Below, piece by piece: positions 51,101-62,314 of a DNA stretch of 64,000 nt (the stretch's first letter is position 1; each line of letters opens with the position of its first letter). The stretch lies in contig MEDY01000105.1 of assembly GCA_001724265.1 (NCBI GenBank), forward strand, positions 1-64,000, in the 5' to 3' direction. The position numbers and the translations under genes were made by a program. The stretch is from Rhizaria sp. SCN 62-66. Taxonomy: Eukaryota; Rhizaria, unplaced. The notes under the pieces were generated by a model, which saw only the letters and a program-made list of their open reading frames with translations, was not told the DNA's origin and searched no databases.

Positions 51101-54100
51101 GGACGCCGAGGAAGAGATTGACCCCAGAGACCTCATCGGCCACTTCTCGCACGGCGACGCCGCCGAAGACGCGCCAAGCGAGCCCGCGGTGAACCCGAAG
51201 GAGATGTTTTACAAGCAGCGCTGGGCGCGCGTAATCTCGCCCGGTCTCAAGCGCGGCGGCCACGTCATCGTGGACCTATGCACGCCCGCGGGCACCGTGG
51301 AGCGCCGCGTCATCGGCCGCAGCAAGGTCGGCGCGGCCGGCTACAAGCACGCGCGCACGAGCCGGTGGGGCGACCTGTGGCCCTACGAGCACGTGCGGTC
51401 ACGCAACGACCTCAAGCGCGAGCAGGAGCTAGCGCGGGTCCAGGCCGACCTCGAGATCGCCGACTCGCGCGAAGCTCTGGCCAAGCTCAAGGAGATGCGC
51501 ACCATCTTCGGCGCGCTCGCGGGCGCGGGCGAGGCCGCCGCGGCGGCGCCGCTCAAGGAGCAGATGATCGAGGGCTTCAAGGCCGTGGACGCGGCCATCG
51601 TGCGCGACATGGAGGCGCGCGACCGCGTGGCGCGGCTGGCGCAGAAGGCGGCCGACGAGCGGGCCGCCGCGGCCGCAGCCAGCCAGGCCGCCGTCGCTGG
51701 CGCCGCCGCAGACCTCGCCTCCGCGAGCGCGGAGCTCGAGGAGCTGGCCGCGGCCGAGGCCGCCGCCGCGGTCGGCGCGGGCGCAAGTGCTGAAGAGCGC
51801 CGCGCCGCGCTGGACCGCGCGCGCCTCGCGCTGGGGCTCTCCACCGCGGGCTCCGCCGACGAGATCGAGGACCTGGTGGGCGTCGGCCGTGGCGCGCGCG
51901 GACGCACCGTGCTGTCGCGCGGCACCGACGACCTGGGGCCCGCGCCCGTGAACGTCGGGCTCGGCGCCGCGCACACCGCCGTGGAGGAGGACGAGGACTG
52001 GATGCAGGCCGAGGAGGACGACCTGATCGCGCTGGAGAACCAAACTGAGGAGGAGTGGCTCGAAGGGCTGCCCGACCACCTGCGGAACAACCCGCAAGCC
52101 GTGGCGGAGCTGCGCAAGAGCGACCTGGAGATCCGCGCCATCCGCGTCCGCGAGCACCTTAAGCTTAAGTCCGCGCTCGGTTTCCTCGAGAAGGCCGAGG
52201 AGGCCGCCGAGGCGCCGCGCGTGCCGCTGTCTCCGCGCGCCGCGGCCGCTAAGCGCGCCGCCGACGCTGCCGCGGCCGCGCTGGCCGCCGCCGATGCCAC
52301 CGGCGAGGACGCGTCGCTCGCGCATGCCAAGGCGATCCTGCGCGCGCAGGAGCCCGAGTTCGAGGTGACGGCCGGCGGCGGGCTGCGGCCCGCGCGCGTG
52401 GACCGGCACCGGCTCGCGGCCGAGGCGCGCGCGCTGGCCAAGGAGATCAACGACCCCTTCGCGGCGAGCGCGATCCAGGACGTGCGCCAGGCCTATCGCA
52501 TGGCGCTCGCGGCGCAGAAGGAGGGCCGCGCCGGCGCGCTGCCGCAGCCCGACGCTGTGGACAAGGCGCTCGCCGCCCGCCGCGCCGCCGACGCCGGCGC
52601 CGCGCCGCTCAACCCGGCGCGCGCCAAGGCCGCTGCGGCTGCTGCGGAGGCCAAGGCCGCCGCGGCTGGGCCCGCGTCCGCGGTGTCGCCCGCCGAGGCC
52701 GCTGCGCTGCTGGCAGCCGCGCACGCCCGCGCCGCTGCCGCCGGTGGCGTCAGCGCAAGCAGCGCTCGCGACCCCTTCGGCACTGCGTCCGCGCACCTCT
52801 TCGCCAGCGCGGACAAGGCCGCTGCCGCCACCAGTGCTCCCGCCTCTGCCTCTGCCTCGGCGCGCAACCGCAGTGCGGAGAGCGCGCTGGACGCGCTCGA
52901 GTCCGCGGCCGGGTCCGTGCGCGGGCTGGGCAGCGACGCGGCCTCGCGCGACGCCGACTTCGCGGGCTTCGACGTCGACGACGACGACGACCGCTTTGCC
53001 GACGACATGGCCGACCTGGACGACATCGACGCGCTGTTCGAGAGCTTCGCGCAGCGCGGCATCGAGGGCCGGCCCAGTGACGTTGCCTTCGCTGCCCCCA
53101 AAGTCCCCGCACCGGCGCCCGCGGCCACAGCCGCGCCCCGCGCCGTGCCGCAGCTCGCGATGGCGGACTTGTCCGAGTTCGAGGCCCTGCTCGCGCCCGC
53201 GCTGGCCAAGACGGCCGTCATGCCCTCTGCAGCCAGCCTCGCGCCGGGCGCCAACACCGCCGCCGCTGCACAGGCTGCGCCGAAAAAGATGAGTCTGCGC
53301 GAAACCATGCAGAGCACGCGCGCGTTCCTCAACAACGCCGGCTCCAACGCGAGTGCAAGCGGCAAGAGCACTGCGCCGGCGACCACTCGCCAAAGCGAGG
53401 CCTTCGCTGACGAGGCCCTCGAGGCGGGCGCGCTCGACTCTGTCGGCGCGGGCGACCAGTTTGACGAGCGCCAGCGCCAGCGCCGGCTGCAGAAGTTTGG
53501 CTCCGTCGAGCGCGGGGCCGACGGCGGCGCCACGGTTACGCTGCGCGGCAAGGCCGCCGGCCACGCCCCTCAAACGACGCTCACGCAGCAGCAGCGCGCC
53601 GCCGGCGTAAGCAACACCACTAGCGCTCGCCCCGAGTATGACGACTACGGGGTCGACGCTGATGAAGGCGACGAGGGCGACTACGAAGACGTCGAGGACG
53701 TGCTCAGCCGCGCCAAGGCCCCCAGTGCCTCCGACCTCAAGCGCCAGGCCAAGGCCAAGCGCGCCGCAAACGCTGCCGGCAACGCGACCGCTGGCCCTTC
53801 CGGCCGCCGTCGCTACTCGACAGTGGTTGCGCAGGCGCTGTCCGTGCCCCTGCCCGTCGTCGCGCTCTCTGCCGCCGCTCCGCACCTCGGCGCCGGGCTC
53901 GGCATGGGCCTCGCTGCGGCCCGGTCCGCGCTGCGGCCGATCACGGTCGCGCCCCTGCGCTTGTTCGCGTCGTCCTCGGCTGCGTTCGGCCGCCGCAGTG
54001 CCGCGGCGGATGACACTGACGCGGTGCTGCGCTCGCTGCTGCGCGACGACGACGACGGGCCTGTGTCCGCCGGCAAGAGGCTGCTGTCGCCCGCGCAGGC

Positions 54101-57100
54101 GTTTGCCAGTGACGTGTAGGTGGACTTCCCGGCCACCTCCTCACCGGCTACGGCCCGCCGCGCGCGCGTGTCCGCGACCGCCACCGAGACTGCGCGCGCG
54201 GCGACTGACCTGCGCGAGCGTGCAAAGCAGTCGAATGAAGTACAGTTCACGAACCGCGGCGACGCGACTTCCCGCACGCGCAACCGGCCGCTGACGCCCG
54301 CCGAGCTGCAAGCGCTGGTGCGCCCCATCGGCTCGGCGCGTGAGGGCGACCCCGCGAGGCGCACAGAGGGCGGCTTCGTCTTCAACGTCATGCCCGGCGC
54401 GTACACCACGGTCGGCATGCTCGCTTCGGCCGCCGCGTCGCAGCAGCTGCACAGCCGCGCCGCAGGACTCAACCTCGCGCCACCGCTCTCGGCCGCAGCC
54501 GCGGACGCCGTCGCGCGCGCTGTAGGCCCTGCGGCCGAACCCGCGCCGCAACACGTGCCTCTGCGCAGCCCGTCGCACCGCTACAGCGCGCTGGTAAGCG
54601 AGCGGAACCCGTACACGCCACCGCCCGTGGACCGCAGTCGCGGCGCGCACGGCGGCGTGGACCTTACGTGGTACCCCTCCGCCGACTCGCTCGCCGCCGC
54701 CGACGCCGCCGCAGAGGCTGCGAACGTGGACCGCACGGACGCGGCCGCCGTGGGGCGCGCGCAGGCGCGTCTATTGCGCGGCCGCGCTATCGCCAAGACT
54801 GCCGCCGGTGGCGCTAAGGCCGTTTCGTCGCCGGCGGCCGGCACGTCGGGCGTGACTGTTGACGCGCGCGGCGCTCGTAGCTTCCGCGACAAGTTCGGCA
54901 ACGTCTTGTCCGACAACGAGCTGGACATCGGCGAGTCGCAGCGCGTCGTGCACAGCGACGGCACGGTCGAGTACGTGCCGCCGGGCCGCACGCCGCGCGG
55001 TGTGCGCGGCCGGTCCTCGCTACCCAACCGCGAGCAGAACGACCAGATCGACGTCGACGATTTCCGCCGCGTGATCGCGATGCGCCGGCTCGAGGACGAC
55101 GCCGAGGCGCTGAAGACCAACGCCAACGGGCGCCTGCTGGGCGAGCACGGCGAGGCCGGCGGACCAGTCAAGTCGCTCTACGGCGTGTCGCGCGAGGAGC
55201 GCGAGTCTCGCCGTGAGGAGCGCAAGCGCATCAAGGCGGCGCAGTTCCGCTTTCGCATCGAGAAGGGCCGCAAGTCGCTGATCGAGGAGGCCGGCGGCAA
55301 ATACTCGCCCAACGCTGGCATCCGCGCCGTTTCGCGCGCCGAGGCGCAAGCCGTGTTCACGCACGCGAGCGAGGAGCTGCTGCGGCGCGACGGCCTGCTT
55401 CCGCCCTCTGCCGATGAGCGCGACGCGGAGCAGCTCGAGCGCGACTACGACGAGGAGCTCGAAGACGAGTGGCACAACGACATGCAACTGGTGCCGCTGA
55501 CGCCCGAGGGCGAACTCGACCTCTCTGGCACGGCGGCGTCGCAGGCGGACCCCCGCGCGGTGACCAAGCGCGACATGCGCCGTGACCGCGCCATCGTCGA
55601 AGACTATGAGTCGCACCTGCAGCGCGTGGAGATGGTCGAGTCCGGTGAGCTCGTCGAGGGAGACGACGGCTGGAACATCCACCAGGCCGCGCAGCGCGTG
55701 CGCGAAAACGCCCCCGCGTCCGCGCGTCGGAGCATGGACATTCTCACTAACCTGCTCAAGAAGGATAGCATGCCTGAGACCGTCACGGCGGGCACCAACG
55801 GCATGCCCGTGCCCCGGTCCGCCGCTGAAGCCCTTGCGCAGGCGGAGGCACATGCCGGGCTTGCACCCGCACCCAGCGCTGCTGTCGCTTCTGCTAGCAA
55901 TCACGGCTCAGCCTCCTCCGGCTCCGGCGCCTCTGGCTCCGGTGCTGGCGCTGCGGCTGGCGGCAGCAGCAACGGCGACGACGCCGATGCCGATGCTGGT
56001 TCATCGTACTTCCCTGCTGCACGCGCTGCTCGTATGGCCAAGAAGCAGCGCGCGCTTTCGGGCGTCGCTCGTGTGGCTGCGGTTGCGGACGCATCGCGTT
56101 CACCACTCGAACGCTCCAACGAGGCAATTCTGCTCACCGGTGTTCCGCATGAGGCGTCTTCCGCCGCTGCCGCAGCGGCTGCTGCTGCCGCTGACGCTGT
56201 GACGCGTGCGGGCGGCTCCAGTGCGCACCGTGATACGCTTGCCGCGGCCGCGCACATCACGACGACGCTGGGCGAGGCCGATCAGCGTCGGCAGGCGCTG
56301 GCGCAGGTCGCGCAGGAGCGCCTGCTGCACCCTGGGCGCGTGCGCTCGGCCGCGGAGGTCGGGCTCGCGCTCGAGGCGATGCTGGGCGCGCCTGAGACGC
56401 AGCGCATGTTGAGCGACGCGGGCGCTGCGCAGAGCGCGGCCTCGGGGCTGTCGGCGCCGGTGGAGGCTGCGAAGGCGACTGCCGTAGCCGCGGGCCGTCT
56501 TCGCGAGCAGGCGCAGCGCACCGCTGCTGTTGAGTCCGCCGTCGCGAGCGTGGCCATCCGCACCATGTCTCTTACGCAGACGCTCGACGGCATGCGCACT
56601 GACGCCGCTGCTCCCCCCAAGCGCAGTTCACGCAAGGATGCTGCTGCTGATGTTGCGCCTGTTGCTCCCGCTGCTGTGTCGCCACGCTTGGCCGAGCTGG
56701 CGAAGCGCTACGACGCGCTGCGTGCGCGCGAGGCCGCTGCGATGCGCGCCGAACAGGAGCGCTTCATGCCGCTCTCTAAGCCGTCGCTGGGCCACGCGTG
56801 GACCGCGAAGAACAAGGTGGTGAGCAAGTTCGACGAGGCCAACCTCGAGGCAGCTTCCATGATGTACCGTGCGCGCGCCCACCGCGCCCTGACTGCGAGT
56901 CTTGAGGAAGAGGACATGCTGCGCCGCCTTGGCGACAAGAACCTGGCCGCCCTGATGCCCTCCCCGGACGCTCCTTTGAGCGGTGGCGACGACGACGAGA
57001 ACCTGCTCGAGGACGCCGTCATGTTCGAGCGCCAGCTGGCCGACGCCGAGGCGCACCTCAAGAACGTCGTGGCCGCCGGCGCGCGCTCTGCGGAGCGCAA

Positions 57101-57263
57101 GATGGAGCGCCAGGCCGCGGGCAAGAGCGCTGCGCGTCGCACGATTGAGGACCTGGCTGCCAAGAACGCCGAGAAGGTGCGTCGTCGCGAGGCCCTTTTC
57201 AACATGCCCGCCGCCGACATCGTGCAAAATGTGCCCTTCAAGAAAGGTGGCGGTCGCCGGTGA
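48156..57263 (+). CDS. RSM22: RSM22/METTL17 mitochondrial ribosome assembly factor with a giant C-terminal extension, containing one in-frame TAG
   Basis: Mitochondrial SSU assembly factor with a methyltransferase-like fold. ATG 48156 gives an Arg/Ala-rich mitochondrial presequence (MFNCSATIARLRTAGGARLP). RSM22 core: HFFAKDLEVWYVANRLPVVF, SAM-site-like NVLEFAAGASAGLWATREVF (~418), VIAAYALSKQPNAEYRRQLL, Cys pair PCAHDKPCPM (~609/615), TVCKFGERML (~653), then after an insertion KRGGHVIVDLCTPAGTVERR (~1040) and ARTSRWGDLWPYEHV. Those four Cys plausibly match the Fe-S ligands of METTL17. Beyond about 1070 the protein is an Ala-rich, acidic and helical extension I do not recognise. TAG at 54117-54119 (residue 1988) is followed in frame, with no spacer, by 1047 codons to a TGA; total 3035 aa if TAG is sense. 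If TAG were a stop, the distal ORF would lack an ATG for 90 codons. Confidence 0.85.
54117..54119 (+). other. In-frame TAG read as sense (probably Gln), site 3
   Basis: The reading is ...QAFASDV-TAG-VDFPATSSPAT..., in the same frame with zero spacer. GC-rich coding texture continues uninterrupted, and the first downstream in-frame ATG is at 54390. The real 3' end at 57263 is followed at once by AT-rich DNA and AATAAA, unlike this TAG. Confidence 0.8.
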
Positions 57264-57482
57264 ATTAACAGCTGTCACTTCGTAGTGACATTAATGTTAC
57301 AACTATTTATTGATATTTAAGTCAAAATAATCAATGGTCAAGGCCATTGCAATAAAGACAAAATCTTCTAACTTTACTCATGGTGAATCTGAATCAACCT
57401 TGTATTGTCATTGTGAGATTAAGATCGCACGAAATAAGTACTAAAATAAACTGTGTGATGTTTGCGTTAACAGTGCGCTCAT
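57264..57482. other. Convergent spacer of RSM22 and RhoGAP with poly(A) signals
   Basis: A 219-bp AT-rich tail-to-tail spacer. AATAAA at 57351-57356 serves the + strand gene (88 nt past its stop). TTTATT at 57306-57311 is AATAAA for the - strand gene. A hairpin is listed separately. Confidence 0.6.
57273..57290. other. 7-bp hairpin just past the RSM22 stop codon
   Basis: TGTCACT (57273-57279), loop TCGT, AGTGACA (57284-57290): a perfect stem starting 10 nt after the TGA. It could be a 3' UTR element. Function not known. Confidence 0.5.
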
Positions 57483-59837
57483 TTATGCTGCGACGCGCTT
57501 TTTCTTCATTGCGGCAAGCTCGTCTTGCAGCTTACGCGTCGCCGCGCGCGCCTGAGCCAACCTTGCTGCGGCTGCGGCTGCGCCCTCGGCCGTGGAGCCA
57601 TCCTCGGTCGCGAGCGCCGTGGGCACCGGCGGCGGGATAGCAACAGCGGCGACCCCCCCATCCGCAGCGACGACGCTGGCGACCGTGAGCACGCGCCGCA
57701 GCGTCTCGGCCTCGGCGCGCGCGGCCGACAGCGCCTCCTCCCTGCGCGCGAGCGCGGTGCGGTGCACCGTCGCGCGGTGGGCCAGCTCCTGCTCAGCAGC
57801 GGCCGCACCGCGCTGCGCCGCCGCGGTCGCAGCAGCCGCGGCCTCGGCGTCGGCCCCTGCGCGCCGCGCCTGGCTCTGCGCAACTGTCACAGTGTTGGCG
57901 AGAGCGGCGCGCTCGGCCTCAGAGGCCAGCAGCGCGCTCTCGAGCGACGCGATGCGCTCAGCCTGCGCAGCGAGCTCGGCAATCAGCGGGGCTTCGCGGG
58001 CCTGCGTGCGAGAGTACGCCGTGCGCTGCGACTGCTGCGCAGTCCGAGCCTGTGTAAATATATATGTGGGTCAGACCGATAATGTTGAGTTTGGAAGTGT
58101 GAGCATGATTCATGTGATGACTTAGCGATTCAACACCGTCATTTGCCACACAAGCACATTTGGGAATATGTAAGATAATGCCTACCTTTAGCTGTTCAAG
58201 CTCAACTTCTGCCGTCGCGCGCGCATGCGCCTCTGCGGCCAGCTGCGAGTGCAGACGCGCCAGCGATGCTGCATGACCCTCGGCCTGAACCTGTGAATGG
58301 ATCGCAAATCCAAGGGTAAGGGAGCACAATATGTAAGACGATAAGAGAGTGAGAATATGCAAAGTTTGACACAAAAAGTAATAAAGCAGACACAATTTTA
58401 CATTTCATGATAATAAACAAAGAAAACACAAAAATTCTGCGTACCTGCATGAGCTCCAGCAAGTGTTCCTGCTTCTCTTTGGCGACAACGTCCGACTCGC
58501 CCACCACAGCCGCCGCGGCAATAGCAGTCTGCGTCTCTTGCTTGGCGACCGCGGCCTCAGCCCTGGCAGCCTCGAGCGCGCCCGTCATGGCCGCCTTCTC
58601 CGCCGTCAGCGTTTTAGCCCTGCGCTGCGTGTCCTCGGCCCACGCGCGCGCCTCGCCCAGCGCGGCCTCGAGCGCCTCACGCTGTTCCCGCTGCGCGCGC
58701 TGCGCCTGCGCGATCGCGGTCTCCACGCCCGTCGCCGCCGCGGTACGCAGCGCCGCGTTTTCGGTCTCCAACTCCGCGCGCGCGCTCTCAGCGCTAGCCG
58801 CGCGCCGTTGCAGCGCCTGCGCAGAAAGCTCGGCGGCGTGCGCGCGCGCCTCGGCGTCGGCCATGCGCGCCTGCAGGTCCAGCAGCAGCGACGCGGTCGC
58901 CGCGGACAGGCCGTTGTTGGCGCTGTTGCCGCTGGCGCTGGCAAGCGCGGCAATCTGGGCAGCAGCGGCCGTGGACGATGACATGTCGGCCACCGGGGCG
59001 GGCATTGGCTGCTGCTGTTGCTGCTGCTGCTGAGGCTGTTGTTGCTGCGAAGGCTGCGCGAAGGCGGGTGCAGCGTCCTGCTGCGCGGGGTGCGCAAAGC
59101 TGTCGTTGAGACTGGACGCGTTTGACGACGAGCGGTTCAGCGCAGCGGCCGCGCGCGCCTGCTGCATGCGTTGCGCCAGACTCAGCCCACCGGCCGACGG
59201 GGTCGGTCCTGGGGCTCGCTGCTGCGGCTGCGGGTCGGGAGCGAAAGGCGCCGCAGCAGCAGGTGCAAGGACAGCGGGGGCGTTATCAGACTCATAGTTG
59301 TCGTACGAGTCGTTCTGCTGTTGTTGCAACTCTTGCTGCTTCGCCATCTGTATCTGCAGGCGCTGCATAATCGACAGTCCTTGCTGTGGTTGCTGCTGCT
59401 GTTGTTGTTGTTGCTGCTGCATTTGCTGTTGCTGTTGTTGCGCAATCTGCTGCTGCTCACGCTCCTGCTGCTGCATCTGCTGCTGCAGCTGCGCGCTCTG
59501 TTGCTGCTGCATCTGCAACTGCTGTTGCTGCGCCGGAGTCGGCTCGATCGTGATCGGCTTCAGCCGACGCTTGCGCGGCGAGCTCGCCATCACGCTCATG
59601 TCCAACGAAGAGTCGAGCATGCTCATGTTCCCACCGCCGCCGCCGCCGCCGCCGCCAAGGCTGGCGCTGCTGTTGCCGAAGCCCGGGGCGCGCGCGGAGG
59701 GCGGCGCGGGTGCGTGGGGCGCGTGACCGTGGGCGTTGTAGGCCGCGGCCGCTGCGCCCAGGCTGGCGAACGCGCCGCTCATGCCCGCGCCGGCGGGGTT
59801 CATGCCGGGCGGCAAGTACTGCTGCTGCTGCTGCTGT

Positions 59838-59880
<43 letters not shown>

Positions 59881-61996
59881 TGTGCTGCTCTTGTTGCAGC
59901 TGCGACTGAGCCCGATCCTCACGGCTCGACTTCTGGGCGCGGCGGCCTGACTTCAGCGGCGACTCAGGGTCGTCGTCGTCGAGCGCGTCCCAGCCGGCCG
60001 ACGCCGTGCTCGCGTCGAGCCCGCTGCTGCTAGCGTTCGGGGCGTTGCGTATAGAGCGCGACTGCGAGTTATTGTGGTGGTCATTGTTCTGCCCCTGCAG
60101 CGAGCTCAGTGCGCCGAACGCGCCCGCCTTGGTGGTCGCGGGCGCCGCACCACCGTTGCCGCTGCCCCCGTTGCTGTTGCTCTGCTGGCCCGCGGCAGTG
60201 GCGGGCGAGGGTGGGGGCAGCGTGCCGCCGTTCTGGACGTACATCGCGCGGTGCTTCGCTAGCTGCTGCGGGGACAGGCCGAAGCGCTCCTCGGACTCGG
60301 GCCACTCGTCGTCGTCCTCCGGCTCTGCGCCGGCCGGGGAAGTGGGGTCGCTGTGCTTGGGAGAGCGGTTGCCACCGCGGGACTGCTGCTACTGCTGCTG
60401 CTGCTGCTGCTGTTGCGGTGGGAGGTTGCGGTGCGGTGGCGTCTGCTCCGGTGTGGTGTTGCTGCCCCAGTACCCGTCCTCCTCCTCTTCTTCCTCGTCC
60501 GCGGCATTCACGTTATCGGCGCGATTGGCGTTACCACTGCTCTTCGGCTTCGCGGGAGTCTGGTCGAACTGCTGCTGCGCCTGAGGCTGGGGCTGCTGCT
60601 GCTTACGAGGCGGCAGATACGAGTCGTCGAGCGCCATGCTAGAGTCGGGCGACGTCGGGGGCGTCACCGCGCCGCCGCCAGCGCCGGGCGGGGCCGCGAC
60701 GGCCGCGCGCGCCGCAGCGAGCGCCGCCGCCATGCCCGTCAGCGGCGGCACCGTGGCCACGGCGGCCGCCGCGGCGGGGTTGCCGGCAGCGGACTGCGCT
60801 TGGATGCCGTTGCCGCTGCCGTTGGCGGGCTCCGCGATGGTGGCCTCGCCCCAGAGGGTGACCTCCAGGTGCGAGTCGTCGATTGGAGCCCTCTGCTACT
60901 GCTGCGGCGGTTGCGGTTGTTGAAGCTGCTGCTGGAGTTGCTGCTCGAGCTGCTGCCGCTGCGCCTGCTGCCACAGCGCCGTGCGCGGCGACACGGCCCC
61001 GCTGCCGTCGCCCTCGCCCGCGCTGAGGCTGCCGCTGCCGCTGCCGCTGCTGCGCCGCCCGCGGCTCCGGCTGCGCGACCCCGAGCCCGCCCCCGAGCCC
61101 GGGCCGGAGCCGGAGCCGGAGCCTGCGCTGCGGCCGCGGCCGGTGTTGGGCGGCGACGCCGCGGGCTGCGAGCGCAACGACTGCTCGTGCGAGAGCTGCG
61201 CCTGGTGCAGCGCGGCGACCTGCTCCGCCGCGGCGGGCGCCATCGCGCTCACGGCGGCCGCGGCCGGCGGCGGCGGCGCCGAGTCCACGGCGTAGCTCGC
61301 GCCCGACGCGCGCGCGCGGAGGCGCCGCGGGGACACCGCCTCGTCGTATGTGCCGGACTCGCCGCCCGCGGGGCTCGCGGCCGCTCCGACTGCGGCTGTG
61401 GAGGCAGCGGGGGCCTGAGGGGGCGCGTGGGACGTCGAAAGCGTTGTGGACAGGTCAAGCACGCTGTTGTCGATGCCACCGACGGCTGCAGCAATATTCG
61501 GAGCGTGCGCGTTGAAACCAAGATTGTTACTGCTTGTTGAAGGAATGCCTTGGTAAAGGTTTTGCTGTTGCTGCGGCGCCGCATTGCTGTTGTTGCTGTT
61601 GATAGGAGCAAAGTGGAACCCGCTCGCGACAGCAACAGGGACTTGTTGCGGCTTGACATCCGCGCCACGCGGCCTAACATCTGGCCCCGGGCCGCCCACT
61701 GTCATCTCCATCATTGTCGAGCCCAAGTCAAGCATCGTCTCCTCTCCGGCACTTGCGCCAACAGCGCCCACCGCGGGAGCGGGAGCAACATCAGCGGCAG
61801 CGGCTCCAGTCGGCATGACGCTGTTGTTGCCAAAGTCGCCAAACGTCATCGTGAGCCCAACCGTCTCGTCGGCATTGTTATTGGGGTCATTCGCGGCAGG
61901 CAGGCCCAGCGTGGGGCCGGGACCGCGGCGCGTGCTCACGGTCATCGGCGCTGCACCGGCCCGCGCCTGCGCCTGCGCCTGCGCCTGCGCCTGCGC

Positions 61997-62029
<33 letters not shown>

Positions 62030-62283
62030 AGCCTGAGCAGCAGCGGCGGCCGCGGCAGCCGCCCTGGCGCTGGCCTTGGCCCTGAGCGCGGCGACGCTGC
62101 CGGCGGCCTCTCTGGCATCCTCTTCGTCGTCGTCGTCGAAGGTCAGGATCGACCGCGTCGCCGCCTCGTCGTCGTACTCGCCCTTGTGCGACGCTGCCAC
62201 GGCCGCGGCGGCGGCCGCGGCGGCGGCGGCCGCAGCGGCCGGGGACGGCGACGGCGGGCGCAGATATGCGTGCGCTGCTGTCG

Positions 62284-62314
<31 letters not shown>

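Noticed and set aside
60244-60388. RhoGAP split into separate - strand genes at the TAGs
   Set aside because: The intervening sequence is open in frame and Gln-rich with no local promoter; splitting would detach the coiled coil from the RhoGAP domain.
891-60898. Selenocysteine or pyrrolysine insertion, or programmed readthrough, at TAG
   Set aside because: Sec uses UGA; Pyl is not known in eukaryotic nuclear genes. Readthrough at five sites in three genes, with no TAG used as terminator, is less economical than recoding.
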